Assembly (NCBI RefSeq): GCF_019578655.1
Contig: NC_063261.1
Coordinates: forward strand, 1,178,001 to 1,242,000
From: Ricinus communis
Lineage: Eukaryota > Streptophyta > Magnoliopsida > Malpighiales > Euphorbiaceae
Reading direction: 5' to 3'
DNA length: 64,000 nucleotides
A program made the translations under genes and the position numbers. Positions 1-10,431 of this stretch are shown here, piece by piece; positions within the stretch are counted from its first letter, which is position 1, and every line of letters begins with the position of its first letter. The notes beneath the pieces were generated by a model, which saw only the letters and a list, made by a program, of their open reading frames with translations, was not told the origin of the DNA and ran no database searches.

Positions 1-608
1 CCTACCCAGTCTTTGATTCAACTACATCCCCATCACTCGAGACTTGCAGATCTACCAACTACGGTGACAACCTAACGGTTCCTTCAATCATGCATTCATC
101 ATCATTATAAAATCAGTTTCTTCATTCCTTTTTCTATTTTCTTTTGATTATTTATTTTTAGAAACATGATTAGGATTGTGATTTACAAGCAATATGATTA
201 GATTAGGGTTTTTTTTAATGTATGCTAGATTATTGGGTTCGAATATGATAGTAAGAACTTTAGGATTTTGAAATATGATATTTTGCGAATTGGGATTTTA
301 TATCTAATTAGAAACATGTTATAGAAGTAATACTTAGATCTTTTTTTATTATGATTAGCTGATTAAATATGTTTAATATGAATGCATGATTCATCTACCA
401 TTTATTAGTTTACTGCAATTTTAATTTTTAAGGTTTTTATTAGTTTTAAGGTTAATCGTTCAATTGAACTTCTGTAGTTTTTATTTTAAAGTTTTTATTT
501 CATTTTGTTTCATATTCTATTTAATCTTATTGTCTGTGCATGTAAAATTCGGCTCTTGGGATGCATGAATATATATTAACGAATCGATAAAGCTAGCTTG
601 GAACCCTT

Positions 609-684
609 GAGCTGATCGGCTCAATATAGAGCCAATTGGCTTAACAGTAAGCCGATCGGCTCTACACATAGAGCCGATCGGTTG
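609..684. repeat. Dyad array, AGCCGATCGGCT type, in Tat LTR
   Basis: Four short inverted repeats follow each other at about 20-22 bp spacing: GAGCTGATCGGCTC (609), GAGCCAATTGGCTT (629), AAGCCGATCGGCTC (649) and GAGCCGATCGGTT (671). Each is a near-perfect palindrome centred on GATC or AATT. Several centres differ on both sides of the dyad together (CGATCG versus CAATTG), so the symmetry is kept while the bases change. Related units occur in the internal 3' region (29440-29555), and a weaker set lies at 42880-42945. The function is unknown; a protein-binding site or RNA hairpins are both possible. Confidence 0.7.
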
Positions 685-868
685 CTCAAGCCCAGCCTCT
701 GTTTTTTGTTTTGGACGATTAATTTTATGTATTTCGGCTTCTATATAGTTTTTAGGTCTTTTCCTTTTCGCAATTGTAGTTGTAAACGAGCTTGTAATAA
801 TTAGATTTTACTTTCTGCCTTTATTTTGTTTATTATTACTTGTTGTATAACTAATTAAATATGTGTTA

Positions 869-926
869 TATGATTGATTAATTAAAATGGACCATATATG
901 ATTGATTAATTAAAATGGACCATATA
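869..926. repeat. 28-bp direct tandem duplication
   Basis: TGATTGATTAATTAAAATGG occurs at 871 and again at 899, with ACCATATA following each. The 3' LTR (around 32065-32090) lacks the extra unit, so it arose in this LTR after insertion. Confidence 0.75.
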
Positions 927-1536
927 GACTTCAACATGAATACCGTGTCCAATAGGTTAATCAACATTAACTAGGCCTAAAACTCTAAAATCTAAGTAGA
1001 CTTAGCGGGCTTTGGCATGCTTTAGAATTAGGATCACAATGAATGGGCCTCCTTATAATAAGTAGTCCATTAGGTTTAAAGGCTGGAAATCAAAACGCAT
1101 AACATGTAATTGGGCTAGACTAGGTGGGCCTTACGCACAATTAACTAGTGAAATAGGCTAACAACTCCAATACGGCTTGGTTGAATAAAAATATGCTAGA
1201 CTTAAGTGAATTGTGTGTGTTGTTTTGGTGTGCCTGTGTATAAATTGCTTATATTTATAGGGAATAATTTGTTAAATAATAAAATTAAAGACTAATATAC
1301 AAAAATAAGGAAGTTGGCTTCTGGCTTCATCTTTAGATTTGTGGCATAAACTTCCTTATGGAATCTGAGAAATGCCACTCATTAGTAAAAGTGTCCCGGT
1401 GATTACCCGAGTGGCGACTTCCATCTCCGCGCTAGTCTCAATTATTAGTTAGTATGTTCCCATTTAAGTTGAAAAACCTTACAGTGCCGTAGTCATTAAA
1501 GACACTTGGGTGCGCGCCCGATATTGCCGCCTATAG

Positions 1537-1554
1537 TGGTGACTCCACTAAGGA
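1537..1554 (+). other. Primer-binding-site-like sequence of the Tat element
   Basis: TGGTGACTCCACTAAGGA directly follows the LTR end. It resembles the TGGCGACTCCNCTGGGGA type of site found in Tat/Ogre elements (usually attributed to tRNA-Arg) with a few changes. The tRNA assignment is from memory of the family and is tentative. Confidence 0.5.
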
Positions 1555-2403
1555 TAAGAGAAGCTGATTCCAGTGTATGTTTGTTCATTTTTATTATTTA
1601 ATAGATTATTCTTGTATCACTACACTTTTACACACTATACATTTTGGTCCCTGTAGCCTCGATGGTGTCGGTTAGCAGTTCTTTGGTTCCACTCGAATCT
1701 TAGAATTGCAACGACACTAGCTACCATCACTCACAAGTAATGAGTGTATTTTCTTCATCGCATGGACCCTTAAGTGGGGAGACAAGCCAAGGAAGAACAC
1801 TTTTCAGTTATGGGAGCCTTTTATCCTTACCCAAGACTCATCATAGTAATGACCGTAGTAATCTCCTCTACGAACCCTGTTGCTTGCTATATGAGATGCT
1901 TTTACCTTATAAGTATCTTAAGCCCAAGTATTGAAAGGCCTTAGCTAAGAAATGTAGAACTAGGCCGCATGCTCAAAATATACAGGTTTTTATGTTTATA
2001 TTAAGAAACATCACTTTATTTGTTTTAATATGCTTTAAGAGCTTATGGCATGCGCATCGAGCATACTATCCCTTGTTAATAGAAAGCCTAAACCCAAAAT
2101 CCTAGGGAAGAAAGAACTCACCATGAACCACGTGTGGGAGTAATAAGGTTAGGAGGATGGCTTATATAGTATTGTATCTGCTAACCTTTTTTTTCTTTGT
2201 CCTTATGCATTGCACGTGCATCATGCATCGCATGCATCCTACTAACCTTTCTTGTTTAGCCACATAGTCTCTTCTGTGAGTTAGAAGAGGCAAGATAGTG
2301 GGACGTTGGAAAGAGTGCCAACAAAAGAGCTAATAAGCAAAATGTCGAGATCCTTAAGAATGTTGTCATTGATGACTTAAGGGGTGTGATTTAGGAAGAG
2401 CTC
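1555..2403 (+). other. Leader of the Tat element, no gene seen
   Basis: This is the untranslated leader between the primer site and the gag-like region. It contains only short chance reading frames with no recognisable domain. It includes a few TGCATGCAT-rich patches around 2200-2240 but no convincing repeat. Confidence 0.5.
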
Positions 2404-3318
2404 TAGCAATTTTTGGCTGGGATGGCTATAAGCCAAGCCCCACTTGCTGCTCCTGTTGCACCGGTTACCCCCCTATTGTTGTTGACCCGGCTGTGGTTGC
2501 CGCCGAGACTATTGTTGCCACTATTGCCAAGGCCAATGTTAATGCCAATGCTGAAGACTCAGCTAGAAGGGGAGTGTCTTGGAACTTTTGAGGATTTGAT
2601 GAGTTCATGCTAGACCAAGCTAAGAGGGAAATTGCCCTTGCCACCAATGAAGCTATTAGTGGTTTGAGTGTCTGGCTTGACAAAATGAATCGTATGCAGA
2701 AATCAAAGGTTTGGATTCAACCTATGATTTCAATGAACTGGTTTTGACGAGGGAAGATAAGCTGCCTGCAAAGTACAAAATGCTCGAGATGAACAAGTTC
2801 AACAGGACTGGCGACCCGAAGGTTCATCTAAAGTAGTATGTAAACATCATGGGAACTACTCAGCTGAGCAAGACTCAAATTGTCAAGCTGTTTATGCTGT
2901 CAATTGAAGGACCCATTATAAACTGATACCATGGCCTAGAAAAATCTGCTAAAGCTCAATGGCGCGATTTGTGCAATTCTTTTATCAAGCAGTACGATTA
3001 CAACACTCATTTAGAAGTGTTAATCAAGGATCTCGAATCCACTAAGTAGAAGCCGAACGAGTCCTTCTCTAATTTCTTGACCGAATGGAGGAATAAGGCA
3101 AGACTGATGAAGAAGAAGCCCTCTGAAAGGACCAAGTTTGTATGGTGATCTAAAACATCCTTCTAGGATAGGTTGATAGGTTGCAGATGATGAACCCTAA
3201 GACCTTCATGGATCTATATGATGATAGGCTGTAGGTCGAGGAGATAGAGAATGACAAAAGAAAGATAGTAAGAACCGACGAAAAGGCAAACTACTAGGCT
3301 AGAGGGAGCAGGACCTTG
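2404..3318 (+). pseudogene. gag: Tat-type gag (capsid), decayed
   Basis: Read across frames and stops, the stretch 2719-3130 gives the Tat/Ogre gag core: KYKMLEMNKFNRTGDPKVHL, then MGTTQLSKTQIVKLFMLSIE, then WRDLCNSFIKQYDYNTHLE, then KPNESFSNFLTEWRNKARL. These are the usual order of motifs (target sequence, capsid helices, PSESF.EY..RWR). The protein would form the virus-like particle. Several in-frame TAG codons sit where the family has Gln (for example after HLK at about 2834 and after STK at about 3047), and TGA replaces the Trp of the WYHGLE-like motif at about 2926. The start codon cannot be fixed. Confidence 0.75.
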
Positions 3319-3320
3319 AT

Positions 3321-4520
3321 GTGAATATTGTGCAACAATCGAGAAAGTTCTCCAACCTCAAAGAACCTCTCCCTAAGATTTTTGAGAGATTGGTTCAAAG
3401 TGGGATGACTGCAAAGGACTTAAAACCATCAAACATGGTCATAAGGGCCTATGACAATACTAAAAGAGGTGTAGAAGGGGCGTTTTCAGCACTAATGAAC
3501 TTGGGTCCTATTGAATCCTAGGCAGAGTTCACCATCTTGGACATCCTGATACTTTTGCACTATTACTGGGAAGCCATGGTTCCATACTCTAGGGGGAATC
3601 CTTTCCATAGTACATAAGAAAGTGAAATTCCCTAATGAAGGTGAGATTGTAACCATCAACGCCGAAGGTGGTAAGGTTGTCTCAGCAATCGAATAAGTTG
3701 TCAAAAAGGTGGATGCCCCTACTAGATTCCAAGTGGTTGTTCTCTACGAGGACTACATGGATCCTAAAGTAGCCAACATGTTTAAAAGAATGAACTTCAT
3801 GCTTGGAATGGGGCTAGGAAAGAATAAGTAGGGTATTGCGGAGCTGCCAGACTTTAAAGGTCCAAAGACTCGGCGAGATTTAGGATACTCTAAAGAAGAA
3901 GACGAGGGCAAACCGAGGGGTAAGACTCTAAAAGATGTGTTCATCTAGGATGACAGCCCTACTCTAAGGAGCCCGAACCTGTTAGTGTAGCTCGGGATTA
4001 AGGTACTAGGGTTTGAGATTCTTAAGAACCTAATTGTCGATAGGATGGTCAAGCTGAGTATCAAGTAGTCCGAGTGAAGGTCACTGCCAAGCTAAAGCTA
4101 GAAGAGCCTTCCGTTCAGCCAGAAAAGATAATCCAAGAGGAACTAGCTGCGCTTCTTGAAAATAATATCATTAATGCATTTTGTGATGATGTAACAATGT
4201 CCGACATTTATAAGGACAATGTTTCTTTTCTCTTTAAGATAAATGATATGAATGATTTTGCTTGCTTGTCTGATGTTTTTCCTAATGGTAGTTTGCATTT
4301 TCATTTTCATACAAGTTGATTCATTTAATTTAGGCATAGATGCAAATCCACGGGACATTCTGATAACTCACGATATAATTCCTAAAGAGAGGAGAGAATT
4401 TGAGAAAACAATAGAAAAGCGGTATTTTCTTGGTCTTGCAATGACATGCCAGGTCTAGACAAGAAAATATCAGAGTACCATATCCCGACTCATTCGCATA
4501 TCAAGCCAGTCAGGTAGAAG
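3321..4520 (+). pseudogene. Tat-type protease region with G-patch, and decayed linker to RT
   Basis: The reading frames give LKPSNMVIRAYDNTKRGVEG (post-active-site protease strand, as in RAFDGSRREV of the family), then a decayed LLGRPWI-like stretch, then KVKFPNEGEIVTINAEGGK in pieces, and MLGMGLGKNK.GI (about 3799-3840), which is a G-patch motif as seen in Tat/Ogre polyproteins. The active-site part upstream is too damaged to read here, but the related copy at 41640-42790 shows it. Stops at 3520, 3829 and 3946 are all TAG at expected Gln positions. From 4076 to 4520 only a degraded linker is visible. Confidence 0.75.
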
Positions 4521-5116
4521 ATGAGAAGGCTGAGGCCGGAATGGGCAGAGAAAGTACGAGAAGAGGTCGCTAAGCAGATTAAAGCTAATTTCCTCGATGT
4601 AGTTGACCACCCTAAATGGTTGGCAAACATTGTTCCAATCCAGAAGAAGGATAGTAAGGTACAAATGTCCGTAGATTGCCAAGACTTGAATAAGGCATGC
4701 CCAAAGGATGACTTTCCTCTTCCCAACATAGATATAATAGTCGACAGTGTTGCTTCAAACGCGATGTACCCCTTTACAAACGGTTCTCTCGATATAATCA
4801 AATCATGATAGCAGTAGTAGATAAGCTGAAGACGTTATTTATCACCAAGTGGGGGACATACTACTACAAGGTTATGCCTTTTGCATTAAAGAACACGAGG
4901 GCAACTTATCAAAGAGTAGCCACTACCTTGTTTCACGACATGACACATAAGGAGGTGGAGGTGTATATTAATGACATGATGATAAAGTCTAAAATAAGAG
5001 AAGAACACTTTTAGGCTCTTAATAAGTTTTTAGGACGAGTAGAAAGGTATAACCTAGGACTTAACCTGAAGAAGAGCGTGTTTAGAGTTACATCAAGGAA
5101 GCTGTTAGGGAGTATA
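4521..5116 (+). pseudogene. Tat-type reverse transcriptase, first part
   Basis: The frames show RRLRPEWAEKVREEVAKQI, then HPKWLANIVPIQKKDSKVQM, CQDLNKACPKDDFPLPNID (RT motifs 1-3), then MPFALKNTRATYQR (motif 4) and EVEVYINDMMIKSK, the catalytic YVDD box here changed to YIND. The order and wording are those of Tat-lineage Ty3/gypsy RT. There is a frame break near 4805 and a TAG at 5012. The domain is cut at codon GKLLGS by the solo LTR at 5117 and resumes at 6625. Confidence 0.85.
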
Positions 5117-6624
5117 TGATAGGCTATTTATGCAGCTACAATCTAAGGCAGTGAACCTATCGATGCAGTCTAGCACTAATGGCAAGTATTAAGGTCGTAT
5201 CCCTCGGGAAAGTGAAAGCCTAGAGTTACTACTTTGTTCTCTGTTATATTAGCCTAAAATGAATGATGAATAATTTCTAAATTTAATAATAACTACAAGC
5301 TGAGTTTTAAGTGAGATAGAGGAATGAATGGATAAATGAAACAACCAAGACAAGAAAGCAAACCCAAAGGGAATCTAAACTAGTTGGCAATCAAACAAAA
5401 GATAACAGATTGATAAGTCCAATTATGCTACCCGTGGATGAATTCTTAGCTGAATTCGGTTTCTCTCTCGAGATAATCGAATTCCTAAACTCAAGAACCT
5501 AAAGTTGGAATCTCTTCCTAACGATTGATTCTTAAATTAGCATTAAGCTTTAATCCGCCTTTATTAAGCTTTGTTAATTCTTAATCTGGCTAGTTAATTA
5601 TCCTTATCTCTAAGTGATTGTTAACCAGTTCTTGCTATTCAAAATTCCAATTGCCAAATGAACTTCTCAATCACACAAAGCAATCTAAACACCACAATTC
5701 ATAACGTCTCATGAATAATGTATTATCTTATTAATACTGAAAGCAAGAAGGATACAAAACTAAACTCAACAATCCAACAATTTAATACTAAGCCAACATA
5801 GTAAAGAAATCCCAATGGATTTAATCGATCTAGCTAAACATATTCATGTTTAAAACAACTAGGAAATCAGTTATAATGAAAGAATAACAAAAATGAAACA
5901 TATACACCCTTTTCTCTCGAATTAGATGAACAACTCCAAATCTAAATCAGCACTACGATTGGTCTTCCCAATTGCCTCTCGATTTGCTCCACTACTATTT
6001 TGCACTCAGAACCTTACGATTCTAGGATTTTCCCTCTCTACGACTCTCTCCCGAACTCAGTACTCTACAAGAACCGAACCAGCCGCCAAATCTCTCCCTT
6101 GCCCCTTGCTTCCCATAGCTCAAGAAATCGCTTTCCTTATATAATTGTCCCGGCACGGCCGTGGTCATGGTCGTGTTGGTCAGCATGGCTGAAGTCCAGG
6201 CCGTGCTGAACCTTCGACTCTCGCAAATTAGGTTTTCTTCCTGACCATGCCCACACCGGTGCTGAGCCACCACGGGCCGTGCTGGAGGCCGTGACAGCCT
6301 CGGAAATCGTGCCCAAAATGCCACAATTGAGGATCAAAGGCTAATGGTTGGTCACGGCTAGAGTCCAAGCCCTGCTGATCAGCACGGCCTTGACCTAGGC
6401 CGTGCTCAATGTTTGACATGTGAGCCCCTGTCCAATTTTGATGAATTCCCGTCCGTTTTCGCACGTATTGATCTATAATTGCTCAAACAGTGATGATGGT
6501 CCTATAAATTCTCTTGAAATGCAAAAGAACACAAAACACGAGTGATCTTGAAATAAAAGCATAATAATTGCTAAGAAAATACACAATAATATGTAAGCAA
6601 ATATGTGTAAAACTATGCACATCA
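5117..6624 (-). mobile_element. Solo LTR, Athila-type family A, TSD GTATA
   Basis: A 1508-bp LTR, in minus orientation, starts TGATGTGCATAG (read from 6624) and ends ...CTATCA (at 5117). It is flanked by a perfect 5-bp target duplication GTATA (5112-5116 and 6625-6629), and no internal region is left, so it is a solo LTR produced by LTR-LTR recombination. The U5 part matches the other family LTRs (for example 32918-34360), with the conserved end AGTGCTAGACTGCATCGAT in sense. It splits the Tat RT gene, so it is younger than that element. Confidence 0.92.
6137..6420 (-). promoter_or_regulatory. LTR promoter: CACGG/CCGTG dyad array plus TATA
   Basis: In the sense of the LTR (right to left), several CACGG and CCGTG half-sites lie between 6420 and 6150, arranged as dyads such as AGCACGGCCT...AGGCCGTGCT (6382-6413). 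They are followed at once by TTATATAA (6137-6144). The same arrangement is present in the other family A LTRs. The TATA and array position suggest an enhancer or regulator-binding array of the U3 region. This is inferred from layout only. Confidence 0.6.
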
Positions 6625-7235
6625 GTATAGTAAGTCAACAGGGTATAGAGATCGATATGGATAAGGTCAAAGCCATTTAAGAGATGCCGGTACCGAAGAC
6701 AGAGAAAGAGGTCAGAGGTTTCTTGTGATGCTTGCAATAAGTTAGTTGGTTGATTTCCAAGCGCATAATGGTTTTTGATCCTATCTTTAAGCTTTTAAGG
6801 AAGCATCGGCCCATTACGTGGGATGAACATTGTCAGAAGGCCTTTGACAGAATCAAGGGGTATCTGATGAAGCCACCAGTACTCATGTCACCGATGGATG
6901 GTAAGCTGCTGATCCTTTACTTGGCCTAAGAAGAGGAAGCTATGGGGGCAATGGTAGCGTAATGTTGACCTAATGATATGGAGCGTGTGGTCTATTATCT
7001 CAGTAAGAAGTTGTTATCTTATGAGTCGAAGTATAACCTCATGGAAAAGATGTGCCTAGCCATGATATGGGCTACAAAGAAATTGAGGCACTACTTTCAG
7101 TCTTATAAGGTGCACGCAATTTTAAAAATAAACCCTCTAAAGTATCTATTTGAAACTTCACCTCTTACAGGAAAGTTGGCTAGATGGTTGGTGCTCCTAA
7201 CAGAATTCAATATTGAGAACATCATAAGGTAGTCA
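6625..7235 (+). pseudogene. Tat-type RT C-terminus and first RNase H
   Basis: Reading resumes after the solo LTR with GIEIDMDKVKAI, EMPVPKTEKEVRGFL and FDPIFKLLRKHRPITWDE (RT thumb/connection), then YYLSKKLLSYESKYNLMEKM and LAMIWATKKLRHYFQSYKV (RNase H), ending LTGKLARWLVLLTEFNIE. These match the order seen in Tat elements. Stops fall at 6678 (TAA at an expected Gln), about 6726, 6927, 6959 and 7230. Confidence 0.85.
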
Positions 7236-7348
7236 AGGGTAGGCCTGTATTTGAGTTTCTAGCTCAGAACATGATCGAAGGATACGATCCTTGGGATCTG
7301 GAATTTTTTTATGAAAATCTGGGGGTCATTGAGATCTAAGAGTGGAAG

Positions 7349-7735
7349 ATGTACTTTGATGGAGCCATAACTGCGAGAGGGGCAGGCTTAGGAGTAGTTC
7401 TGATCATGCTAGAATGGGAGATACTGCCAATGGCCAAGAGATTGAACTTTAAAGCGACCAATAACATGGTGGAGTATGAAGCATGTTTATTTGGATTAAA
7501 AACAACTATGGTAGCAGGAGCTAAGCATTTGATGGTCTACAATCCTCTGTTGGTAATCCAACAAGCCCTCGAGGAATAGGAAGTAAAAGAAGAGAGGTTG
7601 AAGCTATATGTCAACTATCTCAGAACTTTAGTGTGGAACTTCTCCAAGTGTTCCTTTGTACACTTGCCTTAAGATGAGAATTAGATGGCAGATGCACTAG
7701 CTACCCTATCATCTATGTGGGTTAATCCCTCATAG
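7349..7735 (+). pseudogene. Second (archaeal-like) RNase H of the Tat lineage
   Basis: MYFDGAITARGAGLGVVLI, then NNMVEYEACLFGLKTTMVAG, then HLP.DEN.MADALATLSSM give the D-E-D-D pattern of an RNase H domain that follows the first one. A second RNase H between the usual RNase H and integrase is a known hallmark of plant Tat/Ogre elements. Three stops interrupt it: 7577 (TAG, Trp or Gln in family), 7669 (TAA) and 7681 (TAG). The presumed catalytic residues D (YFDGA), E (EYEA) and D (ADAL) are still readable. Confidence 0.85.
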
Positions 7736-7739
7736 CTAT

Positions 7740-9052
7740 CAATGAAGCCTTTGGTGATCATGAAATCAAGTGCGCCTTGTGATCGAGGGGATCAAATAAT
7801 GCAAGTTCAGATAAGACTAGATGAGAAGCCATGGTTCTACGATTTGAAGAGATTCACAGAAAACAGGGATATCTAGAAGAAGCGACAACCAAGGAAAGGT
7901 ACGCTCTCCAAATTCAAGCTAGGAACTACATCAGCCATGTGGCAGTCATATATAGGAGAATGGTGTCGAGTGTATAACTCCAATATATGACTAAAGCAGA
8001 AGCTCAAGTAGTGATGGAGGAAATACACAAAGGATTATTTGGGCCTCATATGAGCGGCATAGTGTTAACTAGGAAAATCACACTAAAAGGTTATTACTGG
8101 TCAATAATGGAGAAGGATTGTATAGCGCTGGTGAGTAGATGCTGAGAATTCCAGCTATACAGTGACTTGAGTCATAGGCCTCCAATCGAGCTTCACAACT
8201 TAATGTCTCTTTGTCCTTTTGCAGCTTGGGGAATCGACATCATCGGAGAAATAAAGCCTCATTCGAATGGTCACAGGTTCATAATTATAGCAATTGACTA
8301 TCGAAATGGGTCGAAGCTGAGTCATTCACCACCGTGGGGGCAGGGCATATGGCATATTTATGGAAAGGAACTTGATCTGCAGATATCGGGTCCTAAATCA
8401 TGTCGTGATGGATAACAGGGTACAGTTCATCGGTGAAACAATGAGCCTGCTAGCGAAATACAAGATTGAGCATCGCAAGTCTTCTCCACATAGACCTCAA
8501 GCGAATGGAGTAGAACAAGAATCTGAAGAAAATACTTATGAAGATGGTGTGGAATCACAAGGACTAGTCATTTCATTACCCTTTGCACTTCAGAGATATC
8601 GGGCAACTGAGCGAACATCGATTGGGGAAATTCCATACTCTATGGTTTACGGGACTAAAGCGGTTTTGCTAGTTGAGTTACAGTTAAAGTCTTTGAGAGT
8701 TATATTGGAGGCTGAAATACTAGAGTATTAGTGGGTTGAGCAAAAGTACCAACAATTTGCATTGGTTGATGAGAAAAGGACGAAAGCCCTATACCACATG
8801 CAGTTGTATCAAAAAAGGATAGCCAGTATATTCAATAAGAAAGTAAAGCCAAGAAAGATAAGAGCTAGTGATCTAGTATTGAACCATACAAGACCTACTG
8901 CATTCGATCCAAGAGGAAAGTTCGGCCCTAACTAGGAAGGCCTATACTTGGTAAAGGAGATTCTATCTAAAGGTGCTGCTAAGATCTCATTGGAAGGGAA
9001 CGAGTTCATTGAGCCAATCAACATAGATCGTCTCAATATATACCATATATGA
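7740..9052 (+). pseudogene. Tat-type integrase, C-terminal part of pol
   Basis: The zinc-binding region reads IHKGLFGPHMSGIVLTRKIT...GYYW...C.EFQ, in which the second Cys pair is damaged. The catalytic core shows AAWGIDIIGE (first Asp), VVMDNRVQFIGE (second Asp) and HRPQANGVEQESE (Glu region). It is followed by TSIGEIPYSMVYGTKAVLL and LYQKRIASIFNKKVKPRKI, the usual end. The probable true stop is the TGA at 9050-9052 after RLNIYHI. Internal stops include 8143 (TGA), 8729 (TAG) and 8933 (TAG), with a frame shift near 8360-8410. Confidence 0.85.
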
Positions 9053-9555
9053 AAAAAAAGAATAATAGAAAAATAGCCTGCTAATTCGAAAAACCTAAAA
9101 AAGCTTATCAAACAAAAGTCAAGGCAAAAGAGAGAAAATAATTAGGTAGAAAATCTTAAAAGACTAGTTGATGACATGAGTTATATCGTCAGAAATCAAA
9201 ATATACCCATCTAGCTTTTACTAAATGAATAAAGTTGTTTAGAATTATTATCAAACATATATATGTCTATTTAACATTTTACACACTAACTGAATCAATA
9301 TATGCCATGTATGAAAAAAGAGCAATAGAAAAAATAGCCTGCTGATTCGAAAACCTAAAAAGGCTGATCAGGCAAAAGTCAAGGCAAAAGAGAGAAAATA
9401 ATCAGCTAAAAAATCTGAAAAGACTAGTTGATGACAGGAGCTATATCGTGAGAAATTAAAATATACCCATCCGGGCTTTTACTAAATGAATAAAGTTGTT
9501 TAGACTTATTATCAAACATATGTATGTCTGTTTAACATATTACACACTAACTGAA
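9034..9555. repeat. 262-bp direct tandem duplication after pol
   Basis: The block starting CAATATATACCATATATGAA (9034) is repeated from 9296 with about 90% identity, ending ACACACTAACTGAA in both (9294 and 9554). The first unit contains the pol stop codon, so the duplication began at the pol end. Each unit carries a related hairpin motif (CTGATTCGAAAACC...GGCTGATCAGGC in unit 2, decayed in unit 1). Confidence 0.85.
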
Positions 9556-9741
9556 AGAAAAACAAAGCTAAAAAGTTCTAAGCAAAGTGAATGAGATATG
9601 AAAAGAACCATAACTTTTATCTCCTCATCCTCTTTGCATCTGCATTTTCATCCTTAGATAGAGCAGCTAGTACTCGAGTCCTATTAAATCGGGCAAAGTC
9701 AGGGGAAGTTGATATATGAAGCTTCTCTCGTAGATAAATAA

Positions 9742-9890
9742 GCTAAGTTGAAAACCCGAAAGTGCGGCTTAGGCAAAAGTAAGGTCTGCTAAGTTGAAAA
9801 CGTGAAAGGGCTGCTTAGGCAAAAGTTAAGACAGAAGTCTGCTAAGTTGAAAACTCGAGAGGGCAGCTTAGGCAAAAGTTAGGGTAAAAG
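9742..9890 (+). repeat. Three tandem hairpin-forming repeats in 3' untranslated region
   Basis: Units start at 9742, 9788 and 9841, about 46-53 nt each. Each reads GCTAAGTTGAAAAC, then a short inner element, then GGCTTAGGCAAAAG or GCTTAGGCAAAAG. CTAAG pairs with CTTAG to form an outer stem. The inner part is CCCGAAAGTG, CGTGAAAGGG or CTCGAGAGGG, close to a three-pair stem with a GNRA loop (GAAA, GAGA). The same design with a different stem (CTGAT with ATCAG) is at 9342-9375. Tat elements are known to carry similar CCCGAAAGGG repeats; their role is unknown to me. Confidence 0.75.
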
Positions 9891-10134
9891 AAAGTAAAAC
9901 AAAAGAGGTTTAGCTGTAGGGCCTCTTGGTGAGATTTTTTGGCCTATTTTTGGTAGTTTTTCAGGTGCTTACTTGATTTTCGGCGCACACAAACTCATAC
10001 AAATGCAAAAATAAAAGAAATGGGGAAAATGGAGACAATTCAAAAGCCAAAGCCACATTTTATATCTTAAAAAATTAAAAGGTCTACAAGGTGTCAAGTT
10101 TTACAAGCAATCAGAAGAAAAATACAAAGGAAAG

Positions 10135-10431
10135 TTAGAAGTAAGAGTTCCCTCCCGAACTACCCATCTCGTCATCTGATTCAGTATGCATCCCTTAGGT
10201 TTGCAAGACCGACAGCTAAAGGGTCAGCATGTCGATATGACGTTGCTGAGCATCAAGCTAATGTTGCCAGTCATCCAGTTGCCCCTGCAGTCCCTCGTGG
10301 TCCCTCTATTGAAAACTCAAAAGGAGAATTAGTTAGTGCATTGCATACATGCATACATTTTGCATCTCATAATTTATTTTGGTTCTTACCCACCAGTCTT
10401 TACCAAGGATGAAGAATTGTCTACTTATAGC
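10135..10431 (-). pseudogene. Last exons of antisense PMD gene in the Tat element
   Basis: On the minus strand an exon ends at 10390 with GACTGGTGG and a strong donor GTAAGA. A 74-nt intron ends in TTTTCAATAG, and the last exon (10315-10135) reads RDHEGLQGQLDDWQH, QQRHIDMLTL and MHTESDDEMGSSGGNS before TAA at 10135. It is Gln-rich and then acidic. It is the continuation of the gene at 26110-29760, cut by the Athila element inserted at 10432. Three stops interrupt the last exon, all at positions where Gln or Arg would fit. Confidence 0.6.

Larger units (their letters stand above)
1..1536 (+). repeat. 5' LTR of Tat-type Ty3/gypsy element (left end outside window)
   Basis: This stretch is colinear with 31274-32710, which lies inside the complete LTR at 30544-32710, so it is the right-hand part (R-U5) of the 5' LTR of the same element. 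It ends just before a primer-site-like sequence at 1537. The promoter part (U3 and TATA) lies left of the window. Shared blocks include the start (TTCAACT.CATCC), the region around 1370-1400 and the end (GACACTTGG...GCCCGA). The 5' copy is about 100 bp longer than the matching part of the 3' copy, partly because of a 28-bp duplication at 869-926. It has no coding content. Confidence 0.75.

Noticed and set aside
1740..1934. 64-codon open frame in the Tat leader
   Set aside because: No domain, and it lies in the untranslated leader; its length is expected by chance.
6022..6324. 100-codon open frame rich in Arg/Pro/Ala on the minus strand
   Set aside because: It is produced by the GC-rich dyad array of the LTR promoter.
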